Source of the DNA: Rhizobium sp. 32-5/1
GTDB lineage: Bacteria; Pseudomonadota; Alphaproteobacteria; Rhizobiales; Rhizobiaceae
Direction: 5' to 3'
Assembly: GCF_029537235.1 (NCBI RefSeq)
Contig: NZ_CP120638.1
Location: 3,908,501-3,972,500, forward strand
DNA length: 64,000 bases
Position numbers and translations under genes: made by a program. This document shows positions 34,056 to 42,198 of the stretch, piece after piece (the stretch's first letter is position 1; every line of letters begins with the position of its first letter). The notes below the pieces were generated by a model. The model was not told the DNA's origin. It worked only from the letters and a program-made list of their open reading frames with translations, and ran no database searches.

Positions 34056-34583
34056 TCAGCCATTGAGGAAACGGTCGATGGCGGATCGCGTTAGCCGCTG
34101 GTTGTTGCGGTACCAGTCGTCGCTGGTAAAGAAGACCGGCTCGTTTTCGTCCCAACCGCTGCAGCTGAAATCGGATTGGCGGGAGAAGAAGGCGACGAAC
34201 TCCGCCTCGCTGGTCCACCGCGCGATCGGCTCTCCGGTGGAGTGGCCTCCATCATAGATATCGGCGAGCATCACGCCGTTGCCCATGTGGATCAGGCCGT
34301 GGCCGCAGAACTCCTTGTGGAACTCGTGGACGAGGCCGTCGCGCGGCTTCTGCGCCATCAGTCTGAGCCAGAGCCTGCGCGCAAGCTCATCACCATAAGG
34401 CAAGGTACTGAGCTGGTTGCGGAGCATGATGCTGCGCGGGCTCGGGCCGTCATCGGTCATATCGGGAATTTGCCTCTCTTCTGCAGGCAGTCCCTTTGAC
34501 GGCGCGCGCATGGAGCGGATAACGGTCGCCAGCGCCCAGACGATCAGAAACAGCGCAATCAGGGGAATAATCGTTGCGAGCAT
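34056..34583 (-). CDS. Hypothetical membrane-anchored protein
   Basis: I do not recognise this 175-residue protein. It has one N-terminal hydrophobic segment (about residues 3-22), a short polar linker and a soluble domain rich in W, F, H and G with G-H-G-L-I-H-M-G-N-G and two conserved-looking Cys residues. It is probably anchored in the inner membrane. Codon use matches its neighbours. Its start faces the non-coding RNA locus, so the two may share a divergent promoter region. Confidence 0.7.
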   Translation of the reverse strand: MLATIIPLIALFLIVWALATVIRSMRAPSKGLPAEERQIPDMTDDGPSPRSIMLRNQLSTLPYGDELARRLWLRLMAQKPRDGLVHEFHKEFCGHGLIHMGNGVMLADIYDGGHSTGEPIARWTSEAEFVAFFSRQSDFSCSGWDENEPVFFTSDDWYRNNQRLTRSAIDRFLNG

Positions 34584-34720
34584 GCGGCCCTCCGCTGCAG
34601 GTCGGATTTTTAATTATCATACTTATGCGCCCTGCGCATGGCACCCATGCTGCAAAGGCTCTATCTCATTTTCTGCATCGGTTTATAAGCGCCGCCAACG
34701 AACACAGACGACAATCTGTT

Positions 34721-34749
34721 GTTCACGCGCTGCATGGTCTGGTTATGAT
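34721..34749 (+). promoter_or_regulatory. Putative sigma-70 promoter of the structured RNA
   Basis: GTTCAC (34721-34726) and TATGAT (34744-34749) are separated by 17 bases. The -10 differs from TATAAT at one position; the -35 shares four of six bases with the rhizobial CTTGAC form. Transcription would start near 34756. Confidence 0.5.
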
Positions 34750-34755
34750 TGGTCG

Positions 34756-34928
34756 CCTTTCTCCTCCTCCCTCCGGGTGGCCAATTTCGGATCATGAAGG
34801 GTCCGCTTGAGCACTCCTCCTCCTCAAGCTCGCGGACATGGTCGGCTTGCCGACCAGCGGGCGGTGCCACTGGCATCGCCTTTGTTTCGAAAGGCCGTCT
34901 GTCATGATCGACAGGCGGCCTTTTCATT
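34756..34928 (+). ncRNA. Structured small RNA candidate with CU-rich anti-Shine-Dalgarno stretches
   Basis: There is no protein-like frame of note, but the region is full of stable stems. Hairpin A, 34801-34837: GTCCGC-TTGAG pairs with CTCAA and GCGGAC around an 11-base loop, CACTCCTCCTC. Hairpin B, 34839-34856: TGGTCGG pairs with CCGACCA around CTTG. Hairpin C, 34860-34880: GGCGGTGCC pairs with GGCATCGCC. Terminator hairpin, 34890-34923, then T run. A second CCTCCTCCC stretch (34763-34771) would be at the 5' end; it can also sit in a loop closed by 34748-34757/34776-34785. Loops with CCUCC can pair with Shine-Dalgarno sites of mRNAs, as in rhizobial alpha-r14/NfeR1-like RNAs. Family membership is not established. 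Confidence 0.7.
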
Positions 34929-34930
34929 TT
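34890..34930 (+). terminator. Intrinsic terminator of the structured RNA
   Basis: A 14-bp stem (34890-34903 with 34910-34923, one G-U pair) with an ATGATC loop is followed by TTTTCATTTT. It reads correctly on the plus strand, where no annotated gene lies upstream, which itself argues for a transcript. Confidence 0.85.
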
Positions 34931-34954
34931 CCAAGCTTGCAGATGTACCTGATG

Positions 34955-35833
34955 TCAGGCGCGGTCGAGATGGATCGTCACCCAGCCATTGCGCCAGATC
35001 GTGCGAACATGGCGCAGATGCGCGCCATTATAGGCCGACAGTACCTTCCAGCGCTGCGAAGCGAGGATTCCGGAGAGGATGACGGAGCCGCCGGGCGCAA
35101 GATGCGACGCCAGTTGCGGCGCCATCCGGATCAGCGGACGGGCCAGGATATTGGCGATGATCAGGTCGAATGGCCCGTGGGTCGCAAAGGCCGGCGAATG
35201 AAAACCAGGCGCAGTGATCATCCGGACACCGGTCGAAATCCCGTTGCGGCGAACGTTTTCTGCGGCAACACGGGTTGCGATCGGGTCGATGTCGGTTGCG
35301 AGCACCGGCACGGCCTTCAGCTTGCGGGCGGCAATGGCAAGCACGCCGCTGCCGGTGCCGAGATCGAGAACATTGGTGACCTTGCGCGAGCGCATCACCG
35401 TCTCGATCACTTCCAGGCAACCGGCGGTCGTTCCGTGGTGGCCGGTACCGAAGGCCTGACCCGCGTCGATCTCGATGCTGACATCGCCCGGACGGACCTT
35501 GTCGCGGTCGTGGGAGCCGTGAACGACGAAACGCCCGGCGTGAACCGGCGACAGGCCCTCGAGCGATTTGGCGATCCAGTCTTCGTCCGGAATGACTTCT
35601 CGCTCGATCGTCATTCCCGGAAAATGCGGCTCCAGCACCTCGGCGAAACGGACGCCCATGGCGTCTTCTTCGTGCAGGTCGAGATAGAGCGACGCTTCCC
35701 AGATATCCTTCTTCTCGTCCATCTCCATGGTCGCGATGGCATAGCCATCTTCCTCGAAGGCAGCGCTCATCAGGTCGAGAATGATCTCAGACTGGATTTC
35801 CGTGGTGGTGACGAACAGGCGGATATCGGCCAA
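34955..35833 (-). CDS. prmA: Ribosomal protein L11 methyltransferase
   Basis: SAM-dependent enzyme that trimethylates ribosomal protein L11. It has an N-terminal substrate-recognition domain. The methyltransferase motif I D-L-G-T-G-S-G-V-L-A-I-A-A is near residue 155, motif post-I A-T-D-I-D-P near 180, and the N-I-L-A-R-P-L catalytic motif near 230. It has 292 residues. The start is TTG at 35833; no ATG is available near the family N-terminus. It converges on the structured RNA gene. Confidence 0.94.
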   Translation of the reverse strand: MADIRLFVTTTEIQSEIILDLMSAAFEEDGYAIATMEMDEKKDIWEASLYLDLHEEDAMGVRFAEVLEPHFPGMTIEREVIPDEDWIAKSLEGLSPVHAGRFVVHGSHDRDKVRPGDVSIEIDAGQAFGTGHHGTTAGCLEVIETVMRSRKVTNVLDLGTGSGVLAIAARKLKAVPVLATDIDPIATRVAAENVRRNGISTGVRMITAPGFHSPAFATHGPFDLIIANILARPLIRMAPQLASHLAPGGSVILSGILASQRWKVLSAYNGAHLRHVRTIWRNGWVTIHLDRA

Positions 35834-35971
35834 GGTCTCTTATCCTTTGAAAGGGCTTTGCGTCGCGCTATCACGAGCGACAGGCGCAGGTAAAGCGCCA
35901 AGCGCGATTTCGCTATTCCACACTACATGCGGAAGCGCTGCTGTTGCGGGTAAAAGGCGTTCAGATCCGCA

Positions 35972-36571
35972 CTAGCCCTTCGACAGGTTTTCGAGCTTTT
36001 TCACGGCGACATCAGGGTTTTCGCCATAGGCGATGGTGCCGGTGAAATCGCCTTTCGCGTCCAGCAGAAAGACGGATGCCGTATGGTCCATCGTATAATC
36101 GCCATCCGGCTTGGCTTCGTCGAGCGGGATCTTCTTGGAATAGACGCGGTAACCCTTGACCATTTCCATGACCTCATCGACAGGGCCGGAAATGCCGGTG
36201 ATGCGCTTGGAGACGTTGGCGACGTATTGACCGAGAATTTCGGGCGTGTCGCGCTCCGGATCGACGGTGACGAAATAGGCCTGCAGCTTCGTTCCGTCAG
36301 GATCGACCTTCTCCAGCCAGCCGTTCAATTCGAACAGGGTGGTCGGGCAGACTTCCGGGCAATGGGTAAAGCCGAAGAACAGCGCCGTCGGCTTGCCGGC
36401 AAATGCCGCCTGCGTAATTGGCTTGCCATCCTGCGCGACAAGGGTGAACGGTACGCCGAACGGGCCGGATGTCGCCGTGTCCCTCGGTCTGGTCATCTCA
36501 TAGGAGAGCCAGCCGAGCACGGCTGCAACCACGAGCACGACGGCCCAGAGAACGATGCGAACTGTTTTCAT
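35972..36571 (-). CDS. SCO1/SenC-family copper chaperone
   Basis: Thioredoxin-fold protein that delivers copper to the CuA site of cytochrome oxidase or acts as a thiol reductase. An N-terminal membrane anchor (about residues 5-25) is followed by a periplasmic domain. The copper ligands C-P-E-V-C and the later histidine in M-D-H-T-A are present. It has 199 residues from ATG 36571; the longer frame to 36646 is not family-like. A 52-residue membrane protein gene lies upstream on the same strand, possibly in the same operon. Confidence 0.92.
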   Translation of the reverse strand: MKTVRIVLWAVVLVVAAVLGWLSYEMTRPRDTATSGPFGVPFTLVAQDGKPITQAAFAGKPTALFFGFTHCPEVCPTTLFELNGWLEKVDPDGTKLQAYFVTVDPERDTPEILGQYVANVSKRITGISGPVDEVMEMVKGYRVYSKKIPLDEAKPDGDYTMDHTASVFLLDAKGDFTGTIAYGENPDVAVKKLENLSKG

Positions 36572-36686
36572 GATGGTATCCGGTCCCAAGGCAAATCTTG
36601 CCCTCAGATAGCCGTTCGCCGGACAGGGTGCAAATGCTGCATCCATGCAGCGTCAAAATGTGGCAACTGTTTTCCGTGCAACGTGC

Positions 36687-36845
36687 CTAAAGGCACCAGG
36701 CCATTCCATTCTGGGCAAGGGCCAGGAAGATGTCGGCGCCATGGTCGATCCAGCCGCGGAACGCATAGAGCGATACAAGCAGGAAGGCACCGCTGAACAG
36801 GGCGATGACAAGCGAGGTCGGCACGCGTCTGGCTTCTTTTTCCAT
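36687..36845 (-). CDS. Small single-pass membrane protein (52 residues)
   Basis: A short frame on the minus strand reads M-E-K-E-A-R-R-V-P-T-S then a hydrophobic stretch (about residues 12-29, L-V-I-A-L-F-S-G-A-F-L-L-V-S-L-Y-A-F) and R-G-W-I-D-H-G-A-D-I-F-L-A-L-A-Q, ending in W-C-L. The positive N-terminus, single membrane helix and GC-rich third positions look like a true gene. It lies 115 bases upstream of the SCO gene on the same strand. I recall similar short proteins in Rhizobiaceae but cannot verify that. The function is unknown. Confidence 0.65.
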   Translation of the reverse strand: MEKEARRVPTSLVIALFSGAFLLVSLYAFRGWIDHGADIFLALAQNGMAWCL

Positions 36846-37106
36846 GTTCGCAATCTAGCACATCCCCGCGGATTTGGAAGCTGATGCAACGTGAAGCAAA
36901 CTTGGTGACGGAAGCACTGTTCTGACAATGGGGTTAATATTTTAGCAAAAGTTTAATCTGTCTTTGTAATCGTGTGCGGGCGTCGGAAGGAGAGTCGTCC
37001 TTCTGAATGACATGACGTCAGCCGGTTTTATCGAGTCCGGATATCGCATCCATCGTCAATTCAGCCCGTTTCTTGTTGAGCGGCCTGTCAACCGGATCGA
37101 TATCTG

Positions 37107-39092
37107 ATGAACTCGACAACAAAACTCGACAAGAAACTGACCGTCAATCAGCGGCTGACTACGCTCGGCATTGCTGGTTTTCTCGGTTTTGGCTCGATGC
37201 TGGCCATCGGCTGGTATCAGAATTCCCATGTGGATGCGGCGCTGGAAAAGGCCGTCGAGGCGCAAGCGGCGATCAAGAATGCAAGCGAACTGCGCCTGGC
37301 CAATCTGGAACTGGTCCTCGTGGCCATGGATACCATTATCGACCGTGAAGAGCGGGCCGTGCAGCCCGAACGTTTGCTCACGATCGAGCAATCTTTGAAG
37401 ACCATCAACGACGGAAAGGCCGGATTGGTTTCCTTGGCGACCGAACTTGGCAAGCCCGAGATCATGGCAACGTTCGATGCTGACCTGACGGAACTGACCA
37501 GGGCCATCCAGGTCGATTTGAAGAAAATGGTTGAAGACGGTGCCCCGGCTGAAGCCTATGCCGCGCTTGACGATGCCATCGATGGGGGCGGGGAGCGCCT
37601 GAATGGGATGATGAGCACGCTGACGGAAGAAGCGGGCGCACTTCTTGCTGCGCGCGTCAAGGACGCAACAAGCCTCTCGGCCAATTCCATCTTCTTCCAG
37701 TTTGTCGCTGGCCTTGTTGCGATGTCCTCGCTTCTGGCCATGCTCTATTTTCATGGCAATGTCCTGCGCCGCGGCATCTTTGCCGTTCGCGACAATATGA
37801 AAAGCATTCTGTCTGGTGACTACGGCGTCACGATAGGTTCGGTGAACCGCAGCGACGAGATCGGCGAGATGGCCCGCTCCGTCGAGATGTTCCGCAGCGC
37901 TGCCGTCGAAAAGCAGGCGCTCGAAACCGAGACAGCCGCCAGCCGTCACCAGAACGAGGCCGAGCGCCAGGCCAATGAAAGCGCCCGCTCCGAGGAGAAC
38001 CAGCAGGTCAAGGCTGCGGTCGCCGAGCTTGGCCGGGGCCTCAACCGTCTTGCCGAGGGCAATCTGATGGCGTCGATCGAGGTTTCCTTCCGGGCCGACC
38101 TCGAACCGCTGCGCCTCGATTTCAACCAGACGGTCGAACGCCTCCAGAACGTGCTTGGCAATGTTCAGGACAACACCGTTTCCATCCAGTCGAACAGCCA
38201 GCAGATGCGCGGCGCAGCCGACGACCTGGCCAAGCGCACGGAACAGCAGGCCGCTTCGCTTGAGCAGACGTCCGCAGCGCTCGACGAGATTACAGTGACG
38301 GTGCGAACGGCGACCCTGCGGGCCGAGGAAGCCAGCAAGATGGTCGGTGAAACCCGCAGCAATGCCGAGGAATCAGGGCGTATCGTCAGCGAGGCGATTG
38401 CCGCCATGGCGCGCATCGAGGATGCATCGACCGAAATCGGAAAGATTATCAACGTTATCGATGAAATCGCCTTCCAGACCAATTTGCTCGCGCTGAACGC
38501 CGGCGTCGAGGCCGCAAGGGCTGGTGAGGCAGGCAAAGGTTTTGCCGTCGTCGCCCAGGAAGTTCGCGAACTGGCGCAGCGCGCCGCTGGCGCCGCCAAG
38601 GATATCAAGGCGCTGGTCAGCCGCTCGAGCAACGAGGTCGGCACCGGCGTGCGGCTCGTTCAGGCGACTGGCGAGGCGCTCGGCATGATCGAGACAAGCG
38701 TGGTGCGTATCAACGAGCACATGACCTCAATCGTCAACGCCGCGCGCGAACAATCGACAGGCCTGCAGGAAATCAACACAGCCGTCGGTCGGCTCGACCA
38801 GATGACCCAGCAGAATGCGGCCATGGTCGAGGAAACCAATGCCGTCAGCCACACGCTGGCGCAGGATGCGGAGAGCCTGACATCGCTCGTCGGACAATTC
38901 CAGCTACGCGGCGGGCGGCCGCAGCAGGCCCGTCCGCAACCGGTTCGCGCCGTGACATCCTCTGCCACTGTCCGTCCTACACCATCGCCCGCGAAGGCCC
39001 TGATGGGCAAGCTCTCGGGTGCATTCAACAGCAGCCATGCGGCGCCGGTGGCAAAAGCCTCCGGTTCCGCCGAAAACTGGGAAGAGTTCTGA
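37107..39092 (+). CDS. Methyl-accepting chemotaxis protein with C-terminal CheR/CheB tether
   Basis: Transmembrane chemoreceptor. The first membrane helix is at about residues 16-36, a four-helix-type periplasmic sensor domain spans about 37-190, and the second membrane helix is at about 193-215. A HAMP domain and a methyl-accepting coiled coil follow, with the highly conserved tip (E-I-A-F-Q-T-N-L-L-A-L-N-A-G-V-E-A-A-R) near 452. The last five residues are N-W-E-E-F, matching the xWxxF tether for CheR and CheB seen in high-abundance receptors. It has 661 residues. cheW follows 2 bases after the stop. The ligand is unknown. Confidence 0.94.
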   Translation: MNSTTKLDKKLTVNQRLTTLGIAGFLGFGSMLAIGWYQNSHVDAALEKAVEAQAAIKNASELRLANLELVLVAMDTIIDREERAVQPERLLTIEQSLKTINDGKAGLVSLATELGKPEIMATFDADLTELTRAIQVDLKKMVEDGAPAEAYAALDDAIDGGGERLNGMMSTLTEEAGALLAARVKDATSLSANSIFFQFVAGLVAMSSLLAMLYFHGNVLRRGIFAVRDNMKSILSGDYGVTIGSVNRSDEIGEMARSVEMFRSAAVEKQALETETAASRHQNEAERQANESARSEENQQVKAAVAELGRGLNRLAEGNLMASIEVSFRADLEPLRLDFNQTVERLQNVLGNVQDNTVSIQSNSQQMRGAADDLAKRTEQQAASLEQTSAALDEITVTVRTATLRAEEASKMVGETRSNAEESGRIVSEAIAAMARIEDASTEIGKIINVIDEIAFQTNLLALNAGVEAARAGEAGKGFAVVAQEVRELAQRAAGAAKDIKALVSRSSNEVGTGVRLVQATGEALGMIETSVVRINEHMTSIVNAAREQSTGLQEINTAVGRLDQMTQQNAAMVEETNAVSHTLAQDAESLTSLVGQFQLRGGRPQQARPQPVRAVTSSATVRPTPSPAKALMGKLSGAFNSSHAAPVAKASGSAENWEEF

Positions 39093-39094
39093 TC

Positions 39095-39562
39095 ATGAAC
39101 AACAATGCCATCAAACAATCCGGCGCCTATCTCGAGATCGTTTCCTTTCATCTCGGGGACCAGGAATTCTGCATCGACATCATGGCGATCCGCGAAATCC
39201 GCGGCTGGGCCCCGGTGACGCCGATGCCGCATACGCCGCCCTACGTGCTCGGTCTCATCAACCTGCGCGGTGCCGTGATCCCTGTTATCGACATGGCCTG
39301 CCGCCTCGGCATGAAGATGACGGAACCGTCGGAACGCTCGGCGATCATCGTCACGGATATCGCCGGCAAGCTGGTCGGCCTTCTAGTCGAGCAAGTCTCC
39401 GACATGATGACGATCAAGAGCGAAGCCCTGCAGCCGGCCCCGGAAATCATCCCGGAAGCCCAGCGCGCCTTCTGCCGCGGCATCGTCGCGCTGGAGAAGA
39501 CCATGGTCTGCTTCCTCAATCTCGATACGGTCATCGCCGACGAGCTTGCCCAGGCTGCCTGA
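39095..39562 (+). CDS. cheW: CheW chemotaxis coupling protein
   Basis: Scaffold that couples receptors to the kinase CheA. It is an SH3-like CheW domain over the whole 155 residues, with F-H-L-G-D-Q-E-F-C-I-D, the I-R-E-I-R-G-W motif, L-G-L-I-N-L-R-G-A-V-I-P-V-I-D and the V-D/V-S-D region typical of the family. It is coupled to the receptor gene upstream (2-base gap) and followed by a terminator. No cheA is in the window, so this pair is separate from the main chemotaxis operon. Confidence 0.95.
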   Translation: MNNNAIKQSGAYLEIVSFHLGDQEFCIDIMAIREIRGWAPVTPMPHTPPYVLGLINLRGAVIPVIDMACRLGMKMTEPSERSAIIVTDIAGKLVGLLVEQVSDMMTIKSEALQPAPEIIPEAQRAFCRGIVALEKTMVCFLNLDTVIADELAQAA

Positions 39563-39588
39563 TAAAGGGCCTGCCAGTCTTCGGTTCG

Positions 39589-39614
39589 AACCGCCGGACT
39601 TTTCCGGCGGTTTT
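39589..39614 (+). terminator. Intrinsic terminator after cheW
   Basis: AACCGCCGG (39589-39597) and CCGGCGGTT (39604-39612) form a 9-bp stem with an ACTTTT loop, then a T run. Confidence 0.85.
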
Positions 39615-39691
39615 GCCGTTTTCTGTTCCCGGCCAGCAATTTCATGCCTATGCTTGTCCCTGCGCCAAATCCATACAGGGAGACTGCTGCC

Positions 39692-40318
39692 TTGAAATGC
39701 CTTTTGCTCGTCGATATCCAGGTCGGGTTCTGCACCGGCGGCCATCTTGCCGTTCCGGGTGGTGAAGAGATCGTATCGGTTGCCAACCGGCTGATCGCGT
39801 CTGGTGGCTACGACCTCATCGTCGCCTCGCAGGACTGGCATCCGGCGGATCACGGTAGTTTTGCTTCACAGCATCCGGGCGCCCAGCCGTTCGAGATGGG
39901 TACGCTTGGCGGCAAGCCCCAGATGCTCTGGCCCGATCACTGCGTTCAGGGAACGCCGGATGCGGAGTTTCATCCCGACCTCAATGTGTCCGCAATCGAT
40001 CACGTCCAGCGCAAGGGGCTTGACCGCACAGTCGACAGCTATTCTGCCTTCCGTGACAATGATCAGGCAGCGCTGACGGGTCTGTCCGACTATCTTTCCG
40101 CAAAAGCTGTGACCACGCTCGATATTTGCGGCCTGGCGACGGACTATTGCGTCAAGGCTTCGGCGATCGATGCGCGTGCGATGCTGGACGGCGTTGCGAT
40201 CCGCTTCATTTCCGACGCAAGCCGCGGTATCGATCCGGCTGGTGTGGCGCAAGCCCATCGCGAAATGCAGGCCGCAGGTATCGAAATCGTGACGGCTGCG
40301 GACTGCATCGACAACTGA
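39692..40318 (+). CDS. pncA: Nicotinamidase/pyrazinamidase
   Basis: Isochorismatase-like hydrolase that converts nicotinamide to nicotinate in NAD salvage. The catalytic Asp is in L-V-D-I-Q, the metal site is S-Q-D-W-H-P-A-D-H, a lysine lies in the R-K-G region, and the catalytic Cys is in L-A-T-D-Y-C-V. It has 208 residues. The start is TTG 39692, supported by AGGGAG at 39677-39682; the frame is open to 39644 but without a fitting start. Confidence 0.93.
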   Translation: MKCLLLVDIQVGFCTGGHLAVPGGEEIVSVANRLIASGGYDLIVASQDWHPADHGSFASQHPGAQPFEMGTLGGKPQMLWPDHCVQGTPDAEFHPDLNVSAIDHVQRKGLDRTVDSYSAFRDNDQAALTGLSDYLSAKAVTTLDICGLATDYCVKASAIDARAMLDGVAIRFISDASRGIDPAGVAQAHREMQAAGIEIVTAADCIDN

Positions 40319-40350
40319 TTTCCCGTTGATGCCCGTCGGTTTTCGGCGGT

Positions 40351-40848
40351 TTATTTCGGCTCGCCATTCTTCCAGGTGACAGACTGGTTAAACAGGGGGA
40401 TCGTCGAGATCGACATTTTCGCCGAACCATCCGTCAGTTCGCGCGAATGGGCGAGATAGATCAGCGTATTGTTCTTGTTGTCGTAGATTCTGTTGACGAC
40501 CAGCTTTTTCCAGATCAGCGAAAGGCCTTCGCGAAACACTTCCTCACCTTCTTCCGACAGTTCGATGTCGCCGATCTCGATCGGTCCGGTCTGCCGGCAG
40601 GCAATCGAATTGTTGGACGGGTCCTCGAACCAGTTGCCGTTCTTCAGGCGGTCGATGACGCTGCGGTCGAAATAGGTGACGTGGCAGGTGACGCCGCTGA
40701 TTTCCGGATCGCTGACCGCATCGATCGTAATGTCATTGCCGAGCCAATCGACCCCGACCTGCCCGACGGTCTCCGCGCGGGCGGGCAAGGCTACCGCAGC
40801 AAGACCGGCCAGGGCACAGGCGGTCAGGAAAAGGCGATGCAGCGACAT
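40351..40848 (-). CDS. creA: CreA-family periplasmic protein
   Basis: Small exported protein of the CreA family, function unknown. An N-terminal signal peptide (about residues 1-25, cleavage after A-R-A) is followed by V-G-V-D-W-L-G-N-D-I, the D-P-E-I-S-G-V-T-C-H motif and K-N-G-N-W-F-E-D-P-S-N, all family features. Two cysteines suggest a disulfide. It has 165 residues. GGAGA lies 6 bases before the ATG at 40848. It is convergent with pncA. Confidence 0.9.
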   Translation of the reverse strand: MSLHRLFLTACALAGLAAVALPARAETVGQVGVDWLGNDITIDAVSDPEISGVTCHVTYFDRSVIDRLKNGNWFEDPSNNSIACRQTGPIEIGDIELSEEGEEVFREGLSLIWKKLVVNRIYDNKNNTLIYLAHSRELTDGSAKMSISTIPLFNQSVTWKNGEPK

Positions 40849-40938
40849 GGGATATCTCCGGTGAGCGATGCCAGCAGAGATAGGTATAGTCCGGCGTTAT
40901 ACAAGGTCGTAAAGGGCGACGCTCGATAGCGGCGGGCA

Positions 40939-42198
40939 TCAACCAACGGTAATCTGGGCTGGCGCCAACTGCGCTTCTGCATCGGCGATGCGCATCTGAG
41001 CTGCGGCGGCATTGAGGGCGCGGGTGCTTGCAGCGATATCGCCATGCGCCCTGTCGGCAAGAACGTGGCAATCCCGGCCGCCTGCCTTGGCCTCATAGAG
41101 CGCCGTATCCGCACGGATCATGGTTTCGGCCGCGGTGCCGTTCTGCTCGGCCATGGCAATGCCCGTGCTGACCGTCAGCCATATCGTCGCGCCCTGTTGC
41201 GTGACGATTGGCGCCATGCGAACGATGGCACAAAGCGTCTCGGCAAATTGGACTGCCTCGGCATCGCTGACTCCGGGCAGGACGATGCCGAATTCTTCGC
41301 CGCCCAGGCGTCCCATATAACCGTGACCGTCGAGATGCTTGCCGACCACGTCGGCGAAGTGCTTCAGCGCCGCATCTCCGCCGGCATGGCCGTATCGGTC
41401 GTTGATTTGCTTGAATCGGTCGAGATCGAGCAGCAGGAAGGCCATCGGCCTGTTGAAGCGCATCGTTGCTTCAAACGTCCGCTGGAGCCTTGCCATGAAG
41501 GCCGGGCGTGAAAGCACGCCCGTCAGATCGTCGTGAGCCACCGTGTGGCGCAGAACGGCGATCATCCGGCCTTGAACCATCAGGATGATCGACAGGAAGA
41601 ACAGTGGCAGGAACAGGATGCGCACGGCGGGCAGGGCGATCGTCCACAGCCTCGGATCGGCAAACCCCGGCAGGGTTTCGACACCGGTGACCAGGATGAA
41701 CACCCGCAGCATATGAAACAGAGCGATGCCACAGGCTGCGCCAAAGCACACGATCATATAGGTCGAGATGTTCTTGTCCTTCGGCCCATGGGCAAGGATC
41801 GTCGCGGCGATGAGCACGAAGATGAGCGCAATCGTGGCGCCGCTGATGAGACCACGTCCAGCCGGCATGTCGACCCCGTAGCTGAAAAAGGCAAGCCCGA
41901 GGACGGGCAGGACGGCGGCCGCCAGCATGATCCGGATATCAGGGTCGGGGCGGCCGAAGAACTGGCGAAAGCCGGAGAGCGTCATCAAGCTTGCACCGAT
42001 CATCAGGCCGACGCTGACAATGCCGGACAGCCATCGTGGCGCAAGCCCGTCGAACATGGCGATACAGATGGATGCGGCGGCCAGACCGCAGGCGAGCGAA
42101 AAGCGGGAGACACCGGCCACGCCTGATGTGCGCAACGATAAAAGGACCGGAAACATGATCGCTATGGCCATGGCAGAAATGGCGAAGAGAAAGCTCAT
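40939..42198 (-). CDS. Membrane GGDEF protein, likely diguanylate cyclase
   Basis: Membrane enzyme predicted to make cyclic di-GMP. About six to seven hydrophobic segments (residues 1-205) form a membrane sensor region. The C-terminal GGDEF domain carries the active motif G-G-E-E-F near residue 326 and D-L-D-R-F-K-Q-I-N-D metal-binding residues near 285. No EAL domain and no obvious RxxD inhibitory site directly before the motif are visible. It has 419 residues. The signal sensed is unknown. Confidence 0.92.
   Translation of the reverse strand: MSFLFAISAMAIAIMFPVLLSLRTSGVAGVSRFSLACGLAAASICIAMFDGLAPRWLSGIVSVGLMIGASLMTLSGFRQFFGRPDPDIRIMLAAAVLPVLGLAFFSYGVDMPAGRGLISGATIALIFVLIAATILAHGPKDKNISTYMIVCFGAACGIALFHMLRVFILVTGVETLPGFADPRLWTIALPAVRILFLPLFFLSIILMVQGRMIAVLRHTVAHDDLTGVLSRPAFMARLQRTFEATMRFNRPMAFLLLDLDRFKQINDRYGHAGGDAALKHFADVVGKHLDGHGYMGRLGGEEFGIVLPGVSDAEAVQFAETLCAIVRMAPIVTQQGATIWLTVSTGIAMAEQNGTAAETMIRADTALYEAKAGGRDCHVLADRAHGDIAASTRALNAAAAQMRIADAEAQLAPAQITVG

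Noticed and set aside
34794..34907. A 37-codon frame with six serine codons in a row inside the structured RNA, suggesting a serine-responsive leader peptide and attenuator
   Set aside because: No plus-strand gene follows the terminator (prmA is on the other strand), there is no good ribosome binding site, and the serine run is simply the CU-rich loop read as codons.
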